Assembly: GCA_965242785.1 (NCBI GenBank)
Contig: CBDETA010000004.1
Location: 806,001 to 870,000, forward strand
Reading direction: 5' to 3'
DNA: 64,000 bases
DNA from: Maricaulis sp965242785
GTDB lineage: Bacteria; Pseudomonadota; Alphaproteobacteria; Caulobacterales; Maricaulaceae
Program-made: the position numbers and the translations under genes
Shown: positions 49,353-59,027 of the stretch, piece after piece
How positions within the stretch are numbered: position 1 is the first letter of the stretch
Layout: every line of letters starts with the position of its first letter
The notes under the pieces: model-generated
What the model was told of the DNA's origin: nothing
The model's database searches: none
Seen by the model: the letters and a program-made list of their open reading frames with translations, nothing else

Positions 49353-52300
49353 GCACGCCCGGCTTTGACAAAGAAATTGCCGCCTCCGCGACGCTTGCCC
49401 AGCAGCTGGCCGCCCGGCCGGAGGCGAGCGTGTTCGTCGAGGCCAATGCCGGTTCCGGCAAGACCCGGGTTCTGGTTGACCGGGTGGTGAACCTGCTGCT
49501 GACGGGCGTGAAGCCGCAGGAAATCCTGTGCGTCACCTACACCAAGGCTGCGGCCGCAGAGATGAAGGAACGCCTGTTTGCCCGATTGGGCAGCTGGGCT
49601 GTGATGCTGACGGAGGCGCTGAAGCAGAAGCTCGTTCAGCAGACGGGCCGCGCGCACACGCCGGCCGAACTGGACCAGGCCCGTCGCCTGTTCGCCCAGG
49701 CGCTCGAAACACCAGGCGGGCTGAAAATCCAGACCATCCATGCCTTCTGCGAAAGCCTCCTGCGGCGTTTCCCGCTGGAAGCCGGTGCCCCGCCGGGCTT
49801 CCGCACGCTGGACGATGCCGATGCCGACCGCCTTGTCGAGACTGCGCGGCGGCGGGTCTTCCGGGTCCTGTCCGCCGATAGCATTGACCGGGTGCTGGCG
49901 ACGGGCGGACCGGATGCCTTCGGCCAGATCATCAACTGGGCCCGGTTCAACCGGCATGATTTTGTCGATGCGCTCCGGGCGGCAGACGGCGCAGCCGGGC
50001 TGGTGGCGCATCTCTATGACGTTCTCGACCTTGACCCAGGTGTCAGCGCGGCGCAGCTGCAAGCGAAAGCCTGGCAAGACGCGCCCCATGAACGGCTCGG
50101 CGCTGCGGCGGATGCCCTGCTTCATCATGGCGGCAAGACCGATATCGAGCGGGCCGGCCACATCCGCGCCGCCCTGACCGCACCGGACCCGCAATCGGCT
50201 TTCGAGGCCTATCTGCCGGCCTTGTTCATCAAGAATGGCGCCGGGACGCCTGTCGCCAAGCTGGTAACGGCGAGTGTCGACAAGGTCGCTCCTGTTGTGA
50301 AGCCCCTGCTGGAAGCCGAGCAGGCCCGCATCGATGCCGTACGGGAGCAGATCCGCGCAGCGCATGTGGCCGAAGCCAGTGCCGAGGCCATTCAGATCGC
50401 GGCGGCCTTCATCGAGGCCTATGAGGGCGCCCTGGCGGCACACCGGGCGCTGGATTTTGATGATCTGGTCCGCCTGGCCGGTGATCTTCTCCAGCCCGGC
50501 AATGCCTTTGCTGGATGGGTGGGTTACAAGCTGGACGGGGTTCTGGCCCACGCCCTGATCGACGAGGCCCAGGACACGGCGCCGCGTCAATGGGACATGA
50601 TCCGCGGGCTGACAGCGGAATTCTTCGCTGGCACGGGCGCGCGCGAGGACAATCGCACCCTCTTCATCGTCGGTGACGAGAAACAGTCGATCTACTCCTT
50701 CCAGGGTGCCGAGCCGAAGCGTTTTGTGGCCGAGGGCGGCCAGCTTGAAGCGATGGCGGCGGCGTCCGGCAAGGCCTTCGAACGGCCGGGCCTGGACGTG
50801 TCCTTCCGCTCGGCACCGGAAATCCTGGCGGCCGTGGACCAGGCCTTTGCCGCTGACGCTGTGGCACCGGAAACCAAGTTCCAGGCACCGCAGGGTCCGC
50901 GACCCTTTGCCCGCTATCAGAGCCATCGTGCGGCCCGCAGCGGCATGCCCGGCTGTGTCGAGCTCTGGCCGGCAGTGCCGGTCCCGGAAAGCGTCGAAGA
51001 AGGCTCGATCTTCGACCCGGTCGACCTGCGCGCCCGGGGCTCCTCGCGCGATGTCCTCGCTGAAGCCGTGGCGCAGGAAATCCGTGCCATGCTGGACCGG
51101 GGCGACGCGGTCTGGGAGGAGACCTCCGGCGGGTTCAAGGCGCGGCCTGTGCGGCCCGGTGATGTCGCGATCCTGGTCTGGCGCCGCACCGGCGGCTTCT
51201 TCGAGGAAGTGATCCGCCAATTGAAGCTGAAGGGCGTGCCGGTGGCCGGTGCCGACCGCATGGTGCTGCGGGACCAGACCGTGGTGAAGGACATGCTGGC
51301 CCTGGGCCGGTTTGCGCTGACGCCCGGCGATGACCTGGCGCTGGCCGAGGTGCTGAAATCACCCGTCTTCGATCCGGTCGCGAGCGCGGCGCCGAAGATT
51401 GATGATGATGCCCTGATGGCGCTGGCGCAGACCCGCAAGTCGGATCGCCGCGGCAGTCTCTGGGCCGCGCTCTTTACCAGCGACCTGCCGGTGTTCGACG
51501 AGGCCCGCGAGGCGCTCAAGCGGTTCCGCGACCAGGCCGACAGCGAGCGCCTCTATGATCTGTTCACCGGCTTCCTCAACGCCCGCACGCCGACCGGGGA
51601 AACCCGCTGGGCCCGGATCCAGGCGCGGCTGGGCGAGGAGGCGCGTGATCCGTTGGAGGAACTCCTGGCCCGGGCCCTGGTGCATGAGCGCGAGGGGGGC
51701 GGAGCCCTGGCCAGTTTCATCGCCGGTGTGGAGCGCGAGGAGCGCCAGCTCAAGCGCGAGATGAGCCCGGGGCGCAATGAAGTCCAGGTGATGACGGTGC
51801 ATGCCTCCAAAGGCCTGGAATGGCCGGTCGTCTTCCTGCCCGACACCACACGTTCGCCGGTCGCCACCCGGACCGAACCCTTGATGAAGCATGCCGGGGC
51901 CGGGCTGATCTGGTCCCAGCGCAAGGGCGATGATCCGGCGCCGGTTGCGGCGCTGCGGGCCGAGGCCGAGGACAAGGCGCGCGCCGAGCATGGGCGCCTG
52001 CTCTATGTCGCCCTGACCCGGGCGCGGGACCGGCTGGTGGTCGGCGGCTGGCGTCACGGGCGGCGCAATGCGGCCGGCGGACAGATTGCCGAAGACAGCT
52101 GGTATGCGCGCCTGGACAGGGCCTGGACCGGCGAGGCCTGGCAGGACTTCATCTCACCCCTGGCGGTGACGGATGAGGGGGAAAGACAGCTGGCCCGTCG
52201 TCTTGGTCCGCCACCGTCCGGATTGGGAACCGCCATTGCTGCCCAGGCCAGCCCTGAACCGTTGCCGGACTGGGCGAAGACCCCCGCGCGTCCCGAACAG

Positions 52301-52909
52301 GCCGCGGTCCGCGGTGTGGCCCCGTCCAGCTTCATTGCCGACGAACAGGCGTTCGAGCCGGCAGTGCTGTCTCCCCTTCAGGACCCGGGCGCGCATCGTT
52401 TCCGTCGCGGCGATGTGATCCACAAACTTCTGCAGACGCTACCCGATCTGCCGCTGGACCGGCGGCGCGAAGCGGCCGAACGCTTTGTGTCAGCCCAGCC
52501 GGACTTTGACCCGGCGGCCCGGGCTCGGATTGTCGAGGAAACGCTGGGCATTCTGGAGCACCCCGATTTTGCCCCCCTGTTCGGTCCGGGCAGCCGGGCC
52601 GAGGTGTCGCTGGTCGGCCGGGCGGCGGATCTTCCGGGCGATGTCATCGTTCGCGGCCAGGTCGACCGGCTCGTCGTCACCGATACCGAAGTCCTGATCG
52701 TCGACTACAAGACCAATCGCCCGCCGCCGGAAACGGTTGCTGCGGTGGCGAAAGTGTATCTGGGCCAGCTGGCAACCTATCGGGCCTTGCTGAGAGCGGT
52801 TCATCCCGGAAAATCCGTACGTTGCGCCTTGCTCTGGACCGATGCAGCGCGGCTCATGGAAGTGGCAGACGACGTTCTGGATACCGTGTTGCAGGGCGCA
52901 AACGCTTGA
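49349..52909 (+). CDS. addA: Double-strand break repair helicase-nuclease AddA (alpha type)
   Basis: A 1186-residue UvrD-like helicase fused to a RecB-type nuclease. It has Walker A ANAGSGKTRVLVDR, motif II VLAHALIDEAQDTA, SIYSFQGAE, the superfamily-1 motif VQVMTVHASKGLEWP, and the C-terminal nuclease VLIVDYKTNRPP. It pairs with AddB. ATG 49349 overlaps the addB stop by ATGA, showing coupled synthesis. No truncation is seen. Confidence 0.95.
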   Translation: MSTPGFDKEIAASATLAQQLAARPEASVFVEANAGSGKTRVLVDRVVNLLLTGVKPQEILCVTYTKAAAAEMKERLFARLGSWAVMLTEALKQKLVQQTGRAHTPAELDQARRLFAQALETPGGLKIQTIHAFCESLLRRFPLEAGAPPGFRTLDDADADRLVETARRRVFRVLSADSIDRVLATGGPDAFGQIINWARFNRHDFVDALRAADGAAGLVAHLYDVLDLDPGVSAAQLQAKAWQDAPHERLGAAADALLHHGGKTDIERAGHIRAALTAPDPQSAFEAYLPALFIKNGAGTPVAKLVTASVDKVAPVVKPLLEAEQARIDAVREQIRAAHVAEASAEAIQIAAAFIEAYEGALAAHRALDFDDLVRLAGDLLQPGNAFAGWVGYKLDGVLAHALIDEAQDTAPRQWDMIRGLTAEFFAGTGAREDNRTLFIVGDEKQSIYSFQGAEPKRFVAEGGQLEAMAAASGKAFERPGLDVSFRSAPEILAAVDQAFAADAVAPETKFQAPQGPRPFARYQSHRAARSGMPGCVELWPAVPVPESVEEGSIFDPVDLRARGSSRDVLAEAVAQEIRAMLDRGDAVWEETSGGFKARPVRPGDVAILVWRRTGGFFEEVIRQLKLKGVPVAGADRMVLRDQTVVKDMLALGRFALTPGDDLALAEVLKSPVFDPVASAAPKIDDDALMALAQTRKSDRRGSLWAALFTSDLPVFDEAREALKRFRDQADSERLYDLFTGFLNARTPTGETRWARIQARLGEEARDPLEELLARALVHEREGGGALASFIAGVEREERQLKREMSPGRNEVQVMTVHASKGLEWPVVFLPDTTRSPVATRTEPLMKHAGAGLIWSQRKGDDPAPVAALRAEAEDKARAEHGRLLYVALTRARDRLVVGGWRHGRRNAAGGQIAEDSWYARLDRAWTGEAWQDFISPLAVTDEGERQLARRLGPPPSGLGTAIAAQASPEPLPDWAKTPARPEQAAVRGVAPSSFIADEQAFEPAVLSPLQDPGAHRFRRGDVIHKLLQTLPDLPLDRRREAAERFVSAQPDFDPAARARIVEETLGILEHPDFAPLFGPGSRAEVSLVGRAADLPGDVIVRGQVDRLVVTDTEVLIVDYKTNRPPPETVAAVAKVYLGQLATYRALLRAVHPGKSVRCALLWTDAARLMEVADDVLDTVLQGANA

Positions 52910-53000
52910 CGGGACGGGCGGGGCTCCTTACCTCACGCGCCATCAAAGAAGTCCGGTGCGCATGTTGCGGTCGGACGAGACCCGAACAAAGGAGTGTCAC

Positions 53001-53321
53001 ATGGCGACCAAATCGGTCAGCGATGAATCCTTCGAGAGCGATGTCATCAATGCCAGCGGCCCGGTCCTCGTGGACTTCTGGGCGGAATGGTGCGGGCCCT
53101 GCAAACAGATCGCCCCGGCGCTCGAGGAAATCTCCGAGGAGATGGCTGGCGCGCTGACGGTCGCCAAGGTGAATATCGACGATCACCCGATGACGCCGGG
53201 CAAGTACGGCGTGCGGGGAATCCCGACCATGATGATCTTCAAGGACGGCCAGGTGGTCTCCACAAAGATCGGTGCCATGGCCAAGACCAAGATCGCCGAG
53301 TGGGTCAAGGAAAGCCTCTAG
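53001..53321 (+). CDS. trxA: Thioredoxin
   Basis: A 106-residue thioredoxin with active site WCGPC (Cys31, Cys34), the cis-Pro segment RGIPTMMIFKDG and the usual VAKVNIDDHP strand. It reduces cytosolic disulfides with TrxB. AAAGGAGTGTC is well placed before ATG 53001; longer frames run into addA. The 91-base gap from addA may hold its own promoter. A strong terminator follows. Confidence 0.97.
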   Translation: MATKSVSDESFESDVINASGPVLVDFWAEWCGPCKQIAPALEEISEEMAGALTVAKVNIDDHPMTPGKYGVRGIPTMMIFKDGQVVSTKIGAMAKTKIAEWVKESL

Positions 53322-53347
53322 GCGCTTCTGACACCGAAGTTTGGAAA

Positions 53348-53374
53348 CGGGCGCCTTTTCGGGCGCCCGTTTTC
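53348..53374 (+). terminator. Intrinsic terminator after trxA
   Basis: ACGGGCGCC and GGCGCCCGT form a 9-base stem with a T-rich loop, followed by TTTTCGTTTT on the plus strand. Confidence 0.9.
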
Positions 53375-53386
53375 GTTTTCGGCCGC

Positions 53387-53836
53387 CTAATTGCGTCGTT
53401 CGGCCAGCGGGTAGGCGATGATGATGGTCAGCGGGTCCTCGCCGCGTTGGGCGATCCCCACATGGGCTCCGTCATAGAGATAGGCGGTCATGCCCGCGGT
53501 CAGGATGGCGGTCTCGCCATCGGAGGTGACCTCTCCCTCCCCGGAGACGACATGGTAGACTTCGTCATGGCCGATCCGGTGCACGCCGACGGCCGCGCCG
53601 ACATGCAGGGTGCGAATGCGGAATTCCATCGCCCGGTCCGGTGCGGCATCGGAAATGCGGTAGGCCGTGCTCATGCCGATCGCGCCGTGCGGCGGCGCTT
53701 CCTCGCGGATCACATCATTCTGGTCGATCACGACCATCGGATGCAGGCCGACATCCTCGGCAGCGTCTTGCGCCAGGGCCGGAACCGAAGCGAGGCCTGC
53801 GGCCGCAAGCGCTCCTGAAATCATCAATCGGACCAT
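53387..53836 (-). CDS. Exported cupin protein
   Basis: A 149-residue protein with a signal peptide (cut after ALA near residue 22). It has a single cupin domain with IGHDEVYHVVSGEGEV (His-Glu-His type metal site) and GMTAYLYDGAHVGI. Ligand and reaction are unknown. GGGAGA precedes ATG 53836. It stands alone, convergent with trxA, and is probably periplasmic. Confidence 0.82.
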   Translation of the reverse strand: MVRLMISGALAAAGLASVPALAQDAAEDVGLHPMVVIDQNDVIREEAPPHGAIGMSTAYRISDAAPDRAMEFRIRTLHVGAAVGVHRIGHDEVYHVVSGEGEVTSDGETAILTAGMTAYLYDGAHVGIAQRGEDPLTIIIAYPLAERRN

Positions 53837-53912
53837 GTCTGTCTCCCGAGATGTCCACCGGTGTCATTTTGACATGACAAGCGGCAGGCTCCAACCGGGT
53901 TGGCAAACCGGT

Positions 53913-55259
53913 TCAGCCCGGCGTGCGGTGCGGGGGGCTGTCACCCAGGGCGAGGGCTTCGCCGGCGAGGTAAAGCGAGCCGCCGATCAGGATGCGCGGC
54001 GCCGGGTGTTCCCGCGCGGCATTCTTCATCGCGGGGATGAGGCCGGAGGCCGCCTCGGCGTGCAGGCCCGCGGCCTTGGCCGCGGCCACCACATCCGTTG
54101 TTGATTGCGACCCGCCCCGGCCGGACCGGAACTCCACCGCGATCAGACGACGCGCCAGGCCAGCAAACTGGCTGCACCAGGCCTTCACATCCTTGTTCGG
54201 CGAAAAACCGGCAATGATCACCAGCGGCCGGTCCTCGCGCTCGTCCATGTCGGCGAGCGCGTGCGACAAGGCCTTGGCCGCCGCTTCATTGTGCCCGCCA
54301 TCCAGCCAGAGCTCGGCCCCGGCCTTCTTGGCAATCTCGCCCAGCGGGCCGCGGCTGATGTTCTGCAGGCGGGCGGGCCAGCTGGCATTGGCGATACCGC
54401 CGGCCGCCGAGCTTTCCGGCCAGTCGAGCACCGCCGCGCAGGCCGCCGCCGCGCCGGCATTGAGGATCTGGTGCGGACCGATCAGGCCCGGCGCCGGCAG
54501 GTCCCAGACCCGCGTCTCGTCCTCATAGACCAGGCGGCCATGCTGGATATAGGCATTGTAGTCGCGGCCCCAGACCCAGGTGGGTGCGCCGACCTTCTGG
54601 GCTTCCTCCAGGATGGCCGCCTCGGCCTCCTCGGACTGGTTGCCGACCACGACCGGGACGCCGAACTTGCAGATGCCGGCCTTTTCCCGGGCAATCTGGG
54701 TCAGCGTGTCGCCGAGAAACTCCTGGTGGTCCATGGAGACCGGCGTGATCACGCTCAGCGCCGGGCGCGGCACGACATTGGTCGCGTCAAAGCGACCGCC
54801 CAGACCCACTTCCAGGATCAGCCGGTCGGCCTTGTGTTCGGAAAAGAGCAGGAAGGCGGCAGCGGTGGTGATCTCGAAAAAGGTGATCGGCTCGCCGAAA
54901 TTCGCCGCCTCGCAGCGCGCAAAGGCCTCGATCAGCGTCTTGTCGTCCACCGGCACGCTGTCCAGCAAGATGCGCTCGTTGAAATCGACGAGATGGGGCG
55001 AGGTATAGATATGGACCTTCTCGCCCTTCGACCGAGCCATCTCGGCCAGGTAGGCACAGGTCGAGCCCTTGCCGTTGGTGCCGGCGACATGGATCGTCGG
55101 CGGCAGCTGGTCCTGCGGATCGCCCAGCGCCTTCAACAGGCGCTGAAGGCGGCCCAGGGAGAGGTCAATTTTCTTGGGGTGCAGACGCGCGAGGCGCGCC
55201 AGCGCGTCGTCAATCGCTTGGCGCCGCGTGCTAATGGCCGCCCCCGTCCGCAACCACAT
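53913..55259 (-). CDS. folC: Folylpolyglutamate/dihydrofolate synthase
   Basis: A 448-residue Mur-ligase-fold enzyme with the ATP loop VAGTNGKGSTCAYL, SPHLVDFNERI, SMDHQEFLGDT, the EKAGICK carbamate-region sequence, and LDGGHNEAA. FolC makes dihydrofolate from dihydropteroate and adds glutamates. Its start lies 29 bases inside accD, so translation is coupled. It is the last gene of trpF-trpB-trpA-accD-folC. Confidence 0.95.
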   Translation of the reverse strand: MWLRTGAAISTRRQAIDDALARLARLHPKKIDLSLGRLQRLLKALGDPQDQLPPTIHVAGTNGKGSTCAYLAEMARSKGEKVHIYTSPHLVDFNERILLDSVPVDDKTLIEAFARCEAANFGEPITFFEITTAAAFLLFSEHKADRLILEVGLGGRFDATNVVPRPALSVITPVSMDHQEFLGDTLTQIAREKAGICKFGVPVVVGNQSEEAEAAILEEAQKVGAPTWVWGRDYNAYIQHGRLVYEDETRVWDLPAPGLIGPHQILNAGAAAACAAVLDWPESSAAGGIANASWPARLQNISRGPLGEIAKKAGAELWLDGGHNEAAAKALSHALADMDEREDRPLVIIAGFSPNKDVKAWCSQFAGLARRLIAVEFRSGRGGSQSTTDVVAAAKAAGLHAEAASGLIPAMKNAAREHPAPRILIGGSLYLAGEALALGDSPPHRTPG

Positions 55260-56166
55260 GATCCGGTGGCGGCGGTGTCAGAGATGCAGGAACGGAAGAG
55301 CCCGGTCGTTTCATCATGACCCTCAGCAATCGCGCCAGTGTAGCGGGAATGTTGCGGCGATGCACGACTTTGTCGACCATGCCCTTTTCCAGAAGATATT
55401 CCGAGCGCTGGAAGCCTTCCGGCAGTTTCTCGCGGATCGTCTGCTCGATCACGCGCGGTCCGGCAAAGCCGATCAGCGCGTCGGGCTCGGCGATATGGAC
55501 ATCGCCCAGCATGGCGTAGGAGGCCGTGACACCGCCTGTGGTCGGGTCGGTCAGCACGACGATATAGGGCAGGGCCGCATCGCGCAGCATTTCCACGGCG
55601 ATCGTGGTGCGCGGCATCTGCATCAGCGACAGGCAGCCTTCCTGCATGCGCGCGCCACCGGCAGCGGTGAACACGATCAGCGGTGCCTTGCGCTTCACCG
55701 CCTCTTCGGCGGCCTTGATGAAGCTCTCGCCGGCGGCCATGCCGAGCGAACCGCCCATGAAGGCGAAATTCTGAACCAGGACGACGCTTTCCACCCCGCC
55801 GACATGGCCGACGGCAATCGCCATCGCGTCATCGCGGCCGGTCTTCTTGCGGGCGGCCTGGATGCGCGAGGAGTAGGGCTTGTCGTCCTTGAACTTCAGC
55901 GGGTCCTTGGGAACCTCCGGTGTGTCCAGTTCCTTGTACTCACCGTCGAAGGTGAACTGGAAACGCCAGGACGGTCCAATGCGCATGTGATGCCCGGCGG
56001 GCGTCACGAACAGGCCGGCTTCCAGGTCCTTGTGAAAGACCATTTCGCCAGACTTGGGGCACTTGATCCAAAGATTGTCGGGCGTATCCCGCTTGGAGAA
56101 GATTTTCGACATCCCCGGCGGTGTGATCTTGGACAACCAGTTCTTGCCCGAGTCCCGTTCATTCAT
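55231..56166 (-). CDS. accD: Acetyl-CoA carboxylase carboxyltransferase subunit beta
   Basis: A 311-residue AccD that, with AccA, transfers the carboxyl group from biotin to acetyl-CoA. The crotonase-fold core is normal (FTAAGGARMQEG, TDPTTGGVTASYAMLGD, GFAGPRVIEQTI). The N-terminal zinc ribbon is degenerate: only one of the four usual cysteines remains (IKCPKSGEM), a pattern I recall from other alphaproteobacteria. ATG 56166 fits; the TTG nine bases upstream is less likely. It lies 13 bases after trpA. Confidence 0.95.
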   Translation of the reverse strand: MNERDSGKNWLSKITPPGMSKIFSKRDTPDNLWIKCPKSGEMVFHKDLEAGLFVTPAGHHMRIGPSWRFQFTFDGEYKELDTPEVPKDPLKFKDDKPYSSRIQAARKKTGRDDAMAIAVGHVGGVESVVLVQNFAFMGGSLGMAAGESFIKAAEEAVKRKAPLIVFTAAGGARMQEGCLSLMQMPRTTIAVEMLRDAALPYIVVLTDPTTGGVTASYAMLGDVHIAEPDALIGFAGPRVIEQTIREKLPEGFQRSEYLLEKGMVDKVVHRRNIPATLARLLRVMMKRPGSSVPASLTPPPPDHVVADGGGH

Positions 56167-56179
56167 GACGTTCAAACTC

Positions 56180-56968
56180 TCAACGGCGTGCAGCGTGCAC
56201 AGCGGATGACAGGCGCTTTACCAACTCTTGCGCCCCGGCAACACCACCTGAATGCATGGCGTCGACAATGGCAGAGCCGACAACGACGGCGTCGGCATGG
56301 CGGGCAATGGCGGCGGCTTGTTCAGGCTCCCTGACCCCGAAACCCACCGCCACCGGCAGGCCCGACGCCTTCTGCACCCGGGCCACCGCCTCGCTGACTT
56401 CGGTGACGGCACCGGTTCCGGCGCCCGTCACACCTGTCGTGGAAACGTAATAAACAAAACCCGCCGTATTGGCGACCACGGTGGCCAGACGCCTGTCGTC
56501 CGTCGTCGGCGTCGCCAGCCGGATCAGCGCGATGCCATGCTTGTCCAGCGCAGCGCGAAGCTCGCCATCCTCTTCCGGCGGAACATCGACACAGATCAGC
56601 CCGTCCACACCGGCCTTGCCGGCGGCCTTGGCGAACTTGTCCCAGCCCATGTGGTGGATCGGATTGGCATAGCCCATCAGCACGATCGGCGTGGTCTTGT
56701 CGTGCTTGCGGAAGGCGGCGGCCTGTTCCAGCGTCCCGTTCAGCGTCATGCCCGCTTCCAGCGCGCGCAGCGCCGAGGCCTGGATCGCCGCGCCGTCGGC
56801 CATCGGATCGGTAAAGGGCATGCCCAGCTCGATCACATCGGCACCGGCGGCGGGAAGGGCATTCAGAAGGGCCTGGCTGTCGCCATCCCCGGCCATCATG
56901 TAGGCGACGAAACCGGCACGGTCATAGGCGGCCAGCTCCGCGAAACGGGTGGTGAGGCGATTGGTCAT
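56180..56968 (-). CDS. trpA: Tryptophan synthase alpha chain
   Basis: A 262-residue TIM barrel with the catalytic Glu in VIELGMPFTDPMADG, Asp in the GLICVDVPPEE loop, VSTTGVTGAGT, and VGFGVREPEQ. It cleaves indole-3-glycerol phosphate and channels indole to TrpB. The start is ATG 56968, two bases after the trpB stop, so the genes are coupled. A longer frame runs into trpB. Confidence 0.97.
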   Translation of the reverse strand: MTNRLTTRFAELAAYDRAGFVAYMMAGDGDSQALLNALPAAGADVIELGMPFTDPMADGAAIQASALRALEAGMTLNGTLEQAAAFRKHDKTTPIVLMGYANPIHHMGWDKFAKAAGKAGVDGLICVDVPPEEDGELRAALDKHGIALIRLATPTTDDRRLATVVANTAGFVYYVSTTGVTGAGTGAVTEVSEAVARVQKASGLPVAVGFGVREPEQAAAIARHADAVVVGSAIVDAMHSGGVAGAQELVKRLSSAVHAARR

Positions 56969-56970
56969 GA

Positions 56971-58203
56971 CTAAAGCTCCACCCCCAGCATGCGCGCCAC
57001 TTGCGGCACGTCCTTGTCGCCGCGGCCGCACATGTTCATCAGGATGACGCCGTCCTTGCCGAGTTCCTTCGCCAGGTCACGGACGCGGGCGAGGGCGTGG
57101 GCGGGTTCCAGGGCGGGGATGATGCCTTCCAGCTTGGTGCACAACTGGAACATCTCCAGTGCCTCGTCATCGGTCGCCGAGACGTATTCCGCGCGCTTGG
57201 CATCGTGCAGGAAGGCGTGTTCCGGGCCAATGCCGGGATAGTCCAGACCTGCCGAGATCGAGTGGGCATCGATGATCTGGCCGTCATCATCCTGCAGGAG
57301 ATAGGTCTTGTTGCCGTGCAGGATGCCGGGCTGGCCGCCATTGAGCGAGGCGGCGTGCTTGCCGGTCTCTACGCCCAGGCCCGCCGCTTCGACACCGATC
57401 AGGCGCACTTCGTCATCCTCGATGAAGGGGTGGAAGAGGCCCATCGCATTCGATCCGCCGCCGATACAGGCAACGCAGGCGTCCGGCAGGCGGCCCAGGC
57501 GTTCCTTGATCTGGGCACGCGCTTCGCGGCCGATGATCGACTGGAAGTCGCGCACCATGGCCGGATAGGGGTGCGGGCCGGCGACCGTACCGATGACGTA
57601 GAATGTGTCCTTCACATTCGTCACCCAGTCGCGCAGGGCCTCATTCATGGCGTCCTTCAGCGTGCCCGTGCCCGAGGTCACCGGCACCACCTTGGCGCCC
57701 AAAAGCTTCATGCGGAACACGTTCGGCGCCTGGCGCTCGACATCGGTGGCGCCCATGAAGACCGTGCAGGGAATGCCGAAGCGGGCGGCGACGGTCGCGG
57801 TCGCCACGCCATGCTGGCCGGCGCCGGTTTCGGCGATGATCCGGGTCTTGCCCATGCGCTTGGCCAAAAGGACCTGGCCGAGGCAATTATTGATCTTGTG
57901 GCTGCCGGTATGGTTCAACTCATCGCGCTTGAACCAGATCTTCGCGCCGCCGAATTCCTCGGTCAGCCGTTCGGCAAAATAGATCGGGCTGGGCTTGCCG
58001 ACATAATCCTTCAGGAAGAGGTCCATCTCCTCGCGAAAGGCCGGATCCTCCTTGGCCGCCTCATAGGCCGCTTCCAGTTCCAGGATGTTCGGCATCAATG
58101 TTTCGGCGACGAAACGACCGCCATAATCACCAAAGCGGCCGTTCTTGTCCGGCCAGGCCGAGAGCGCATTCGGGCGTGTATCGGCGGACACGGTTTCGCT
58201 CAT
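56971..58203 (-). CDS. trpB: Tryptophan synthase beta chain
   Basis: A 410-residue PLP enzyme with the lysine site in NHTGSHKINN, TGAGQHGVATATV, the phosphate-binding GGGSNA (CIGGGSNAMG) and a C-terminal CGRGDKDVP. It joins indole and serine to give tryptophan. It lies 29 bases downstream of trpF. The length and motifs are complete. Confidence 0.98.
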   Translation of the reverse strand: MSETVSADTRPNALSAWPDKNGRFGDYGGRFVAETLMPNILELEAAYEAAKEDPAFREEMDLFLKDYVGKPSPIYFAERLTEEFGGAKIWFKRDELNHTGSHKINNCLGQVLLAKRMGKTRIIAETGAGQHGVATATVAARFGIPCTVFMGATDVERQAPNVFRMKLLGAKVVPVTSGTGTLKDAMNEALRDWVTNVKDTFYVIGTVAGPHPYPAMVRDFQSIIGREARAQIKERLGRLPDACVACIGGGSNAMGLFHPFIEDDEVRLIGVEAAGLGVETGKHAASLNGGQPGILHGNKTYLLQDDDGQIIDAHSISAGLDYPGIGPEHAFLHDAKRAEYVSATDDEALEMFQLCTKLEGIIPALEPAHALARVRDLAKELGKDGVILMNMCGRGDKDVPQVARMLGVEL

Positions 58204-58232
58204 GGCACTCTCCTGGTTTGAACGGGCCTGGA

Positions 58233-58880
58233 TCAGGCTTGGGTCGTGGTGACCGCCAGTGCGGCGGCAAATTCGGCAATCTTTGCCGCATCCTTCACAC
58301 CGGGTGCGCTTTCAATCCCCGAAGAGACATCCACCGCGCTTGCCCCGGCCTGCGATACGGCGGCAGCGACATTGGTGGCATCAAGCCCCCCGGACAAGAG
58401 CCAGGGCACGGAAATCTGCAGCGGTTTCAGCAGAGCATAGTCATAGCCCACGCCATGCCCGCCCGGGCGATCGGCGCCCTTGGGCGGTTTGGCGTCGAAC
58501 AGCAGCATGTCAGCGATGCGGTCGAATGCTGTCGCGGCATCCAGATCGCTGGCGTCCGCAACCGGCAAGGCCTTGATAACACCGCGCTTTGCATAGGGAC
58601 GCGCCTGTACCACCCGCTGCGGTGTTTCCTGCCCGTGCAGCTGGATCCAGTCCGGACGCATCGCATCGCGGATGCGCGCCAGCAATTCATCGTCCGGATT
58701 GACCGTCACGGCGACCGTCTGGCTGGTCTTCGCCAGATGCACCAGCTCCCCCGCCAGCGCCGGTGAGACATGCCGCGGACTTTTCTCGAAAATGACAAAC
58801 CCGGTCCAGGCCGCCCCCGCCGCCTCAGCCGCCGCCACATCCCGCCCGGTCTTCAATCCGCAAAACTTGATCTGGGTCAT
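58233..58880 (-). CDS. trpF: Phosphoribosylanthranilate isomerase
   Basis: A 215-residue TIM-barrel isomerase with the catalytic Cys in IKFCGLKT at the N-terminus, IQLHGQETP, and the DVSSGIESAPGVKD phosphate loop near the end. It converts phosphoribosylanthranilate to CdRP. It is the first gene of trpF-trpB-trpA-accD-folC; TAGGA is very close to ATG 58880. A stem-loop lies 12 bases upstream. Confidence 0.97.
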   Translation of the reverse strand: MTQIKFCGLKTGRDVAAAEAAGAAWTGFVIFEKSPRHVSPALAGELVHLAKTSQTVAVTVNPDDELLARIRDAMRPDWIQLHGQETPQRVVQARPYAKRGVIKALPVADASDLDAATAFDRIADMLLFDAKPPKGADRPGGHGVGYDYALLKPLQISVPWLLSGGLDATNVAAAVSQAGASAVDVSSGIESAPGVKDAAKIAEFAAALAVTTTQA

Positions 58881-58892
58881 TCCTACCCGTTA

Positions 58893-58920
58893 GCCCCTTG
58901 GGAGGCTTGAGAAAAGGGGC
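58893..58920 (-). promoter_or_regulatory. Stem-loop in the trpF leader
   Basis: GCCCCTT (58893-58899) pairs with AAGGGGC (58914-58920) just upstream of trpF. No leader peptide rich in Trp codons is visible, so classical attenuation is not supported. It may affect ribosome access or end the upstream transcript. Confidence 0.35.
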
Positions 58921-58979
58921 GAAATGTCCGGTTCCTGCAGACGGCTGGCGCCCTGCAGCAAGAGGTAGGCCGGGGAGGA

Positions 58980-59015
58980 GGCCCGGGTCGGTCGCTCACA
59001 ACGAGGACCCGGGCC
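58980..59015 (-). repeat. 10-base inverted repeat, possible terminator
   Basis: GGCCCGGGTC (58980-58989) and GACCCGGGCC (59006-59015) are perfect complements around a 16-base loop, 12 bases after the stop of the PI-PLC-like gene. There is no T-run, so it may be a Rho-independent-like barrier or an operator. Confidence 0.45.
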
Positions 59016-59027
59016 AGCCATGCCCGC

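Noticed and set aside
46116..51220. Two minus-strand frames of 709 and 647 codons.
   Set aside because: They mirror addB and addA, which are coupled to murU and have helicase and nuclease motifs.
58881..59027. Trp attenuator in front of trpF.
   Set aside because: There is no leader ORF with tandem Trp codons and no alternative-stem set; only a single hairpin.
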